Source: Parafrigoribacterium_A sp035571875 (GTDB lineage Bacteria; Actinomycetota; Actinomycetes; Actinomycetales; Microbacteriaceae). From it: a stretch of 21,295 nucleotides of DNA. Position 1 is the stretch's first letter. Every line of letters begins with the position of its first letter. Of the stretch, positions 15,929 through 21,295 are shown one piece after another. The notes under the pieces were generated by a model, which saw nothing but the letters and a program-made list of their open reading frames with translations, searched no databases and was not told where the DNA came from. Made by a program: the position numbers and the translations under genes. The DNA lies in contig DATNBR010000015.1 of the NCBI GenBank assembly GCA_035571875.1, forward strand, positions 1-21,295, in the 5' to 3' direction.

Positions 15929-17179
15929 CTATTCGCCCGCCGAACGACTCGCCACGACTCTAACTGAGCGAAGCTCGTCGCGAGCGGATGCGGTGACCGT
16001 GAACTTCGCATTGCGTGCGATCTGCCGGGTCGGCCCGACGATGCGTTCGAGCGCCGAGCGATACCCGAGGTGCGAGTTGAACACCGTCCACAGCTCGCCA
16101 GCAGGCGCGAGCACCCTCGCCGCCTCCTCGAACAGCCGCGGTGCAATTCCCGAGTGAACGGTCGCTCCGATATGGAAGGGCGGGTTCAGCAGCACCAGGT
16201 CGGCAGAGGCATCCGGCTGGCTGGCCAGCCCGTCGTCGCGAACGACGCGCACCCTGTCGTCGAGGCCGTTCGCGACCATCGTCGCCCTGGCGGATGCGAC
16301 TGCAGCCGCCGACTGGTCCGTGGCGAGCACCGAGATGCGAGGCCGGGCCTTCGCGAGCGCGGCCGCGAGCAAGCCGCTGCCGCAGCCCAGGTCGATGGCG
16401 GATGCCGCATCCGGCTTGGCCTCGCCCAGCACGCCGAGCAGAAAGCGGGTTCCGATATCGACTCGGGTTCCCGCGAAGACACCGCCGTGGGCGCACAGCC
16501 ACAGCCCGAACTCCTCGTGGAACTCCCGTCGCGGCCACGTGGTCGTTGGTCGAGTAGCGAGGGACGAGCGTATCGAGGCTCCCACGCTCAACGGCTCCGG
16601 TCTCGATACGGCTGCTCCTTCGTCGCGGCCTACTCGACCAGTTGGATGGGTGACCGTCAGCACCCGCGCCTTCTGCCGCGCGAGCCCGGGCCGCACCTCG
16701 GTGAACTGGCGCCCGAGCACCTCGTTCATCGCGAGGGCCAGATGCTTGATCATGCCACCGGCGTAGATGGTTACACCGTCGGCGGCGTGCTTCGCGATGA
16801 GCCCGGCGATCTCGTCGAGCGCGTCGAGGCTGCGCGGCAGCCGCAGCAGCACCACTCTCGCGCCCTCGAGAAGTGCCGCATCAAGCGGCAACGACTCGTG
16901 ACCCCCGATGCCGAGAGCCGAGGCGTTGGCGGCGAGCGCCCGCTCTCCCGAGAGCGCATCCTGATGAACGCGCACCCGCCGCGCGCCGTGCAGTGCACCA
17001 GCCCCGAGCGTCAGGGCTCCGAAGTGGTCGCCGATCACGACCACCTCGCCGGGTGCGCTCGCCTCGAGAGCCGCGGCAGCCGCATCCAGAATCAGCCTGT
17101 CGGCGGCATCGGCGGCAAACAGGTTGTCCGCCTCGAGGTCGGGCCAGCGCCGCAGCGCGTCGAACGAGAACTCTGTCAC
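15929..17179 (-). CDS. RsmC/RlmG-type rRNA (guanine-N2) methyltransferase with repeat insertion
   Basis: A 416-residue two-domain SAM methyltransferase. The N-domain (1-175) is a degenerate methyltransferase fold, as in RsmC and RlmG. The C-domain has motif I IDLGCGSGLLA around Asp263, ATDQSAAAVASARA, and the catalytic NPPF at 332-335 (NPPFHIGATVHSGIA). Members modify G1207 of 16S or G1835 of 23S rRNA; which one cannot be decided. Residues about 180-211 (starting GRVGRDEG, ending SSLATRP) are encoded by an inverted-repeat element at 16547-16640 and lie exactly between the domains. The frame is kept. The start is GTG 17179 with only a weak ribosome site. It is 45 bases upstream of lacI on the same strand. 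Confidence 0.86.
   Translation of the reverse strand: MTEFSFDALRRWPDLEADNLFAADAADRLILDAAAAALEASAPGEVVVIGDHFGALTLGAGALHGARRVRVHQDALSGERALAANASALGIGGHESLPLDAALLEGARVVLLRLPRSLDALDEIAGLIAKHAADGVTIYAGGMIKHLALAMNEVLGRQFTEVRPGLARQKARVLTVTHPTGRVGRDEGAAVSRPEPLSVGASIRSSLATRPTTTWPRREFHEEFGLWLCAHGGVFAGTRVDIGTRFLLGVLGEAKPDAASAIDLGCGSGLLAAALAKARPRISVLATDQSAAAVASARATMVANGLDDRVRVVRDDGLASQPDASADLVLLNPPFHIGATVHSGIAPRLFEEAARVLAPAGELWTVFNSHLGYRSALERIVGPTRQIARNAKFTVTASARDELRSVRVVASRSAGE
16547..16640. repeat. Inverted-repeat (REP-like) element inside a coding region
   Basis: The ends TGGTCGAGTAG (16547-16557) and CTACTCGACCA (16630-16640) are perfect inverted repeats, and inner CGTATCGAG (16569-16577) pairs with CTCGATACG (16602-16610). 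The parts between the paired blocks differ. The left arm recurs at 17212-17240 with 2 differences over about 29 bases. It lies in frame within the rRNA methyltransferase. Confidence 0.85.
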
Positions 17180-17211
17180 CCCGTCACGGTACCCGTTCCC
17201 ACGGCCACGCC

Positions 17212-17268
17212 GGTCGAGTAGCGAGGCACGAGCGTATTGAGCGCCGCACTGAGCCTGTCGAAGTGACC
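17212..17268. repeat. Partial copy of the REP-like element joined to another repeat
   Basis: GGTCGAGTAGCGAG and the following bases to 17240 match the left arm of the 16547-16640 element almost exactly. The right half does not match that element's right arm. Instead it carries GAGCCTGTCGAA, whose complement TTCGACAGGCTC I recall as a common actinobacterial intergenic repeat. It fills most of the 98-base gap between the monooxygenase stop and the methyltransferase start. Confidence 0.7.
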
Positions 17269-17277
17269 CGCAGAGAC

Positions 17278-18663
17278 CTACTCGGCGAGGGTGAACTGGC
17301 CGACGCGGTACTGGGCACCCTTGTGGTCATCCGGCAGGCGGTCGCCCTTGCCGTGCAGCTTGTTGCGCAGCGTGCCCTCGGAGTACTCGGTCTGGTACGC
17401 GCCGCGCGCCTGTAGCACCGGGATCACATGCTCGACGATGTCTTCGAACGTGCCGGGGGTGATGGCGTAGGCGAGGTTGAACCCGTCGACATCCGTCTCT
17501 TCCACCCACTCCTGCAGCTGGTCGGCGATCTGTTCACCGCTGCCGATGATGAACGGCCCAAGACCGCCGATGGCACCCTGGATGGCGATGTCGCGCACGG
17601 TCCACTGCTTGCCGTCGTCGTCGCCAGCCTGCACGTTGGCGACGGCGGACTGGATGGCGTTGCTCTTGACGTTACCGATCGGCTCATCGAGGTCGTAGGT
17701 CGAGAGGTCGACGCCCATCCACCCCGACATGAAGACGAGTGCACCCTCGGGGCTCGCATACTTCAGGTAGTCCTCGTATTTGGCCCGGGCCTTCTCCTCG
17801 GTGGAGTCGGTGATGACCGTGAGCAGGGTGTAGATCTTCGCGGAGTAGCGGTCGCGACCGGCGGCCTCGAGGGCATCCCGGATCTTCGTGACCGTTGCCT
17901 TGAGGCCGGACTTGGTTGAGTTCGCCACGAAGATCGCCTCGGCGTTGCCCGCGGCGAATTCGATCCCGCGCGGGGAGGCCCCGGCCTGGTAGATCACGGG
18001 AGACCGCTGCGGCGACGGCTCCGAGATGTGGATGCCGGGCACGGTGAAGTTCTTGCCCCTGTGCCCGATCTCGTGCACCTTCTTCGGGTCGGTGAAGACG
18101 CCGGTCTCGCGGTTGCGCTCGACGGCGTCGTCTTCCCAGGAGCCCTCCCACAGCTTGTAGAGCACCTCGAGGTACTCGTCGGCGTAGTCGTAACGGTCGT
18201 CGTGCTCCATCTGGTCGTCGTGACCCATGTTGCGCGCGGCCGACGGCAGGTACCCGGTGACGACGTTCCAGCCGACCCGGCCGTTGGTGAGGTGATCGAG
18301 AGTCGACATGCGACGCGCAAACGGGTACGGATGCTCGTACGCGGTTCCCGCGGTCACTCCGAAACCGAGGTTCTCGGTGACGTAGGCCATGGCAGGGATC
18401 ACGAGGAGCGGATCACCGACGGGCACCTGCGCACCGTGACGGATCGCGGCCTCATTGTTGCCGCCGTACACGTCGTAGGTGCCGAGGACATCCGCGATGA
18501 AGATGCCGTCGAACTTGCCGCGCTCGAGCAGCTTGGCCAGCTCGGTCCAGTAGCTGAGGTCTTTGTAGCGCCAGGCCTGGTCTTCCGGGTGCCGCCACAT
18601 GCCGGCGGACTGGTGGGCGACGCAGTTCATGTCGAAGGCGTTGAAGCGAATCTGTCTGGGCAT
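17278..18663 (-). CDS. NtaA/SnaA/DszA-family FMN-dependent monooxygenase
   Basis: A 461-residue member of the bacterial luciferase-like superfamily, which uses reduced FMN from a separate reductase. Family marks are QIRFNAFDMNCVAHQS at the start, GKFDGIFIADVLGTYDVYGG, a TAYEHPYPFARRMSTLDHLTNGR block and GWNVVTGYLPSAARNMG. The segment VIYQAGASPRGIEFAA binds the flavin phosphate region. The start ATG 18663 follows the family pattern; the frame is open further upstream but shows no family sequence, and the ribosome site is weak (AGGGGA very close). It is divergent from the isochorismatase-fold gene. Known members attack nitrilotriacetate, EDTA, dibenzothiophene sulfone and related compounds. No flavin reductase lies in the window. 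Confidence 0.92.
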   Translation of the reverse strand: MPRQIRFNAFDMNCVAHQSAGMWRHPEDQAWRYKDLSYWTELAKLLERGKFDGIFIADVLGTYDVYGGNNEAAIRHGAQVPVGDPLLVIPAMAYVTENLGFGVTAGTAYEHPYPFARRMSTLDHLTNGRVGWNVVTGYLPSAARNMGHDDQMEHDDRYDYADEYLEVLYKLWEGSWEDDAVERNRETGVFTDPKKVHEIGHRGKNFTVPGIHISEPSPQRSPVIYQAGASPRGIEFAAGNAEAIFVANSTKSGLKATVTKIRDALEAAGRDRYSAKIYTLLTVITDSTEEKARAKYEDYLKYASPEGALVFMSGWMGVDLSTYDLDEPIGNVKSNAIQSAVANVQAGDDDGKQWTVRDIAIQGAIGGLGPFIIGSGEQIADQLQEWVEETDVDGFNLAYAITPGTFEDIVEHVIPVLQARGAYQTEYSEGTLRNKLHGKGDRLPDDHKGAQYRVGQFTLAE

Positions 18664-18768
18664 TCCCCTATGGTGCGTCCGCACTGCTTCATTCGCACGC
18701 GCAACCGCAACACGGCGCAACAAAGCAACGAGCCACCCTCTGCCGAAAGTCACACTTCGTCGCATTCG

Positions 18769-18796
18769 TTGAGCTTCTGACCGCTTTCCCTACGCT
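18769..18796 (+). promoter_or_regulatory. Candidate promoter for the hydrolase/AmiS pair
   Basis: TTGAGC (18769-18774), a 16-base spacer and TACGCT (18791-18796), in the 180-bp divergent region between the monooxygenase and hydrolase genes. It leaves a leader of about 40 bases before the ATG. No clear operator was seen in this gap. Confidence 0.4.
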
Positions 18797-18843
18797 GGCA
18801 GCACACCGCAGCCGACCGAGGACAGCAGACCGGGGACACCCAC

Positions 18844-19587
18844 ATGACCATTACAGATACCGCGATCGACCGAGACGCCACCCTCGAGACGGATGCCGCA
18901 TCACGCTTCCCCTCGAGCAACGTCGCGTCGATCCCGCCGCTCGCCGACCACTGGAAGAAGCTCGACCTGCGCGAGATCCTCAGCCGTCCGGCCGCCTTCC
19001 TGTCGGTCAGCCAATCGAACTCCCTCTACAAGCCGGGCGGTGTGCAGTACGCCGAGCGCCACGACCTGCGCGGTAGCCTGCCCGCGACGGTAAAGGCGGC
19101 TCGGGCGGCCAGGGCCGCAGGCAACTTTGCGTCCTTCAATTGGGTCGGCTACACGGTCTTCCGCGAGAACTACCCGCAGTCGGACTTCGATCGCGTGCAG
19201 TACGACTCCTGGACGGGCGGCCTCGACGCCACGCCGGAGCAGATCGCGTGGGACAACGAACTCGTCGGTGAACTGCGCGAGCTCGTGCAGCCCGGCGACA
19301 ACGAGTTCTACGAGACCGCGCTGCAGACCGCGTTCACCGGCACCGGCCTCCCCCTCGAACTCTCCCGCAAGCGCATCGAGGTCGTCGTCATCACCGGCAT
19401 CCACACCGACTGGTGCATCGAGGGCAATGCCCGAGCCGCCCGCGATCACGGCTATCTGCCGATCGTCATCGGCGATGCGACCGGATGCAACACGCCGGAT
19501 GTCGAGGCCGTCGCCTTCCAGCGCATCAACCAGTTCTTCGCGCCCGTGATCTCCTCGGAGACCTTCGTCGAACTCCTGAAGCGCTAG
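18844..19587 (+). CDS. Isochorismatase-fold cysteine hydrolase, atypical triad
   Basis: A 247-residue cytosolic protein. The nucleophile block VITGIHTDWCIEGNARAARDHGY places Cys191, and the oxyanion and cap segments follow the family. The usual catalytic Asp (LLVIDMQN) corresponds by eye to Ser56 in FLSVSQSN. The usual Lys (six residues before the Phe of SAF) corresponds to Thr158 in ETALQTAF. If that alignment holds, only the Cys of the Asp-Lys-Cys triad remains. A ribosome site GGGGA lies seven bases before the ATG. An AmiS-type channel gene starts 9 bases after the stop. The likely role is hydrolysis of an amide or ureido compound made by, or parallel to, the divergent monooxygenase. Confidence 0.85.
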   Translation: MTITDTAIDRDATLETDAASRFPSSNVASIPPLADHWKKLDLREILSRPAAFLSVSQSNSLYKPGGVQYAERHDLRGSLPATVKAARAARAAGNFASFNWVGYTVFRENYPQSDFDRVQYDSWTGGLDATPEQIAWDNELVGELRELVQPGDNEFYETALQTAFTGTGLPLELSRKRIEVVVITGIHTDWCIEGNARAARDHGYLPIVIGDATGCNTPDVEAVAFQRINQFFAPVISSETFVELLKR

Positions 19588-19596
19588 GGCCGCGCC

Positions 19597-20250
19597 ATGG
19601 GAAACGTGGGACTCTTCTTCGTCGGAATCGTGCTGTTGGTCAACGGCCTGGTGATCCTGAACATCGTGCCGCCGAGGAGCGCGGCAATCCTGAACCTGTT
19701 CGTCGGCGTGATGCAGGTGCTGCTGCCCACGATCATCATCAGCCAGTCCGGCGGTGATCCGGCGATCCTCAGTGCAACGTGGCCGACGTACCTGTTCGGT
19801 TTCACGTACCTCTACTACGGCCTCGGCATCCTGCTGGATCTCGAACCGCAGGGGCTCGGATGGTTCAGCGCCTTTGTCGCCGCGACCGCGCTCTACGAGG
19901 CCGCCGCTGCGCTCACCACCGATCCCATCTTTGCCGTGATCTGGTTGAGCTGGGCCGCCATGTGGACACTGTTCTTCCTGCTCATGGCCCTCGGCAAGGA
20001 GAACCTCGGCCGGTTCACCGCCTGGTTCCTGATCTGGCTCGGCATCCCCAGCTGCTCGATCAGCGGGTTGTTCCTGCTCAACAACGCCTGGAGCACGACT
20101 CCCGCCGCAGGCGCAGCAGCGTTCGTCGCGCTGCTCGCGCTCACGGCCGTGAGCATCGCGTTCACCCGCTCGTCCATCGCCCGCTCACCGGAAACCTCGG
20201 ACCCTGCGGAAACCGCTGTGTCGATGGCGGAGCCGACGCCGGCCGCCTGA
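19597..20250 (+). CDS. AmiS/UreI-family amide or urea channel
   Basis: A 217-residue membrane protein with six hydrophobic segments: residues about 3-23, 30-50, 63-82, 88-108, 113-133 and 140-160, plus a further hydrophobic stretch before a hydrophilic tail. The segments LFGFTYLYYGLG, GLGWFSAFVAATALYEA and WLSWAAMWTLFFLLMALGK match the AmiS/UreI family, whose members pass urea or short-chain amides. AGGG lies upstream of the ATG. It is in an apparent operon with the isochorismatase-fold hydrolase, which supports an amide as substrate for both. Aliphatic amidase clusters use AmiS the same way. Confidence 0.9.
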   Translation: MGNVGLFFVGIVLLVNGLVILNIVPPRSAAILNLFVGVMQVLLPTIIISQSGGDPAILSATWPTYLFGFTYLYYGLGILLDLEPQGLGWFSAFVAATALYEAAAALTTDPIFAVIWLSWAAMWTLFFLLMALGKENLGRFTAWFLIWLGIPSCSISGLFLLNNAWSTTPAAGAAAFVALLALTAVSIAFTRSSIARSPETSDPAETAVSMAEPTPAA

Positions 20251-20336
20251 GACGCATGGACGCCGAGGCGCGCTGCCGTCGGCCGAGCGAAGTTCTACAC
20301 GGCTAGGCTCGTGCACGAATCACGTCGGGGGGAACT

Positions 20337-21110
20337 ATGGTGCGCAAGCCGGACGGCAGCGCGGGCGACGCCGATTACGGCGCTATCGGTCGCGACTACA
20401 CCCGGTACCGGCAGCCGGACCCTCGGATAGCGGCCGCGATCATCGAGGCCATCGGGTCGGCGAGAACAGTGCTCAACGTCGGTGCCGGCGCGGGGTCATA
20501 CGAACCCCGCGATCGGCGCGTGACCGCGCTCGAACCGAGCGCATCCATGCGAGCCCAGCGGCCATCCTTCCTCTCACCGGCCGTCGACGGCACCGCGGAG
20601 CAGTTGCCGTTCGCCGACAACATTTTCGACGCGTCGATGGCGACCTTCTCGGTACACCAGTGGACCGACCTGCCCGCCGGACTGCGGGAGCTTCGTCGGG
20701 TCACGATCGGTCCCGTCGCGATCCTCAGCTGCGATCCGGCGGCGCTCGACCGATTCTGGCTGGTCGACTACGCGCCGGAGGTCATCGCGACCGAGGCGCA
20801 GCGGTATCCGGACCCCGCCGAGATCGCGCGACTTCTGGGCGGCACCGTCACGATCACTCCGGTTCCGATCCCGCTCGACTGCACTGACGGGTTCGGCGAA
20901 GCGTATTACGGACGACCGGAGGCGCTGCTCGACCCGGGTGCTCGCCTCGCCAATTCGGCCTGGAGCTTCGTGCGACCCGAGGTGCACACCCGCTTCGAAG
21001 CGCGACTGCGCGAAGACCTGGAGTCGGGAGCGTGGGATGCGAAGCACCGGGCGCTGCGTACCCAGCCGGAGTTCGAGGGATCCCTCCGGCTCATCGTAGG
21101 CCTGCCTTAG
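20337..21110 (+). CDS. Class I SAM-dependent methyltransferase (methyltransferase 11 type)
   Basis: A 257-residue cytosolic protein. It opens with YGAIGRDYTRYRQPDPRIA, typical of small-molecule methyltransferases. Motif I is VLNVGAGAGSYEP (about 45-57), followed by the acidic TALEPSASMRAQ, GTAEQLPFADNIFDASMATFSVHQW (motifs II-III) and LRELRRV. The substrate is unknown. A strong GGGGGGA lies four bases before the ATG. The stop overlaps the stop of the convergent membrane-protein gene by three bases. There is no clear link to the amide genes. Confidence 0.88.
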   Translation: MVRKPDGSAGDADYGAIGRDYTRYRQPDPRIAAAIIEAIGSARTVLNVGAGAGSYEPRDRRVTALEPSASMRAQRPSFLSPAVDGTAEQLPFADNIFDASMATFSVHQWTDLPAGLRELRRVTIGPVAILSCDPAALDRFWLVDYAPEVIATEAQRYPDPAEIARLLGGTVTITPVPIPLDCTDGFGEAYYGRPEALLDPGARLANSAWSFVRPEVHTRFEARLREDLESGAWDAKHRALRTQPEFEGSLRLIVGLP

Positions 21111-21295
21111 ACGGTGGGGCGGGCACGCATCGCGTGCGCCATCCACCACCAGGCGAGCCAGCCGATCACGCAGTTCAGCACGATCGCCACGAGCAGGCCG
21201 AGGCCACCGCTGATGCCGATCATCGTCCACACCGGCGCGTGGGCGACATCCGCCACCGCCGAGATGACCTGCACGAGCATGCCGCCGATCCAGCC
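21107..21295 (-). CDS. Membrane protein, C-terminal part only
   Basis: About 62 residues run from the right window edge to a TAA at 21107-21109. They contain a partial hydrophobic segment (GWIGGMLVQVISAVADV) and a long one or two segments (WTMIGISGGLGLLVAIVLN, CVIGWLAWWWMA), then a short basic tail MRARPTV. The open frame, membrane pattern and codon use support a real gene. The family is not recognised, and the 5' part is outside the window. Confidence 0.65.
   Translation of the reverse strand, partial: GWIGGMLVQVISAVADVAHAPVWTMIGISGGLGLLVAIVLNCVIGWLAWWWMAHAMRARPTV

Overview
The window is high-GC DNA from an actinobacterium, most likely a member of the Microbacteriaceae. The evidence is dense gene packing with ATGA, GTGA and TGATG overlaps, frequent GTG starts, a HspR/HAIR-type heat-shock operator in front of clpB, and many GGATGC/GCATCC words. 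No rRNA, tRNA, CRISPR array, transposase or phage gene was seen, and no stretch over 300 bases lacks a gene.

Left part (1-3235): the 5' end of clpB, which lacks the N-terminal substrate domain, reads leftwards behind a HAIR box. Next comes a divergent pair, a MarR regulator and an alpha/beta hydrolase, whose two 3' ends are each capped by a copy of the same long palindrome (1289-1349 and 2639-2695). A small protein of unknown function follows.

Main block (3240-15883, all on the minus strand): this looks like one catabolic regulon. In transcription order it holds a LacI-family regulator; a two-cupin protein and an MFS transporter; a branched-chain-amino-acid-type ABC transporter (two permeases, lipoprotein binding protein, two ATPases) co-directional with a YtcJ-like amidohydrolase and a RidA-like protein; and a 3-hydroxyisobutyrate-dehydrogenase-like oxidoreductase with an M24 'pita-bread' enzyme. 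Each of the three transcription units starts just after a near-identical 14-bp palindrome with a central CG (nnCAATCGwTTGCA on the coding strand), the form expected for a LacI-family protein. The likely role is regulated uptake and breakdown of a small amide-like or amino-acid-like compound. The substrate cannot be named from sequence. The M24 enzyme has Cys in place of a metal-binding Asp, so it may not be a peptidase.

Right part (15929-21295): an RsmC/RlmG-type rRNA methyltransferase carries an inverted-repeat element inserted in frame between its two domains, and a partial copy of that element lies just upstream of the gene. Next is a second, divergent metabolic module: an NtaA/DszA-type FMN monooxygenase on the minus strand, and an isochorismatase-fold hydrolase plus an AmiS/UreI-type channel on the plus strand. 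This suggests amide or heterocyclic-nitrogen use by a logic like RutA/RutB. The window ends with a SAM methyltransferase and the 3' end of a small membrane protein, whose stop codons overlap.
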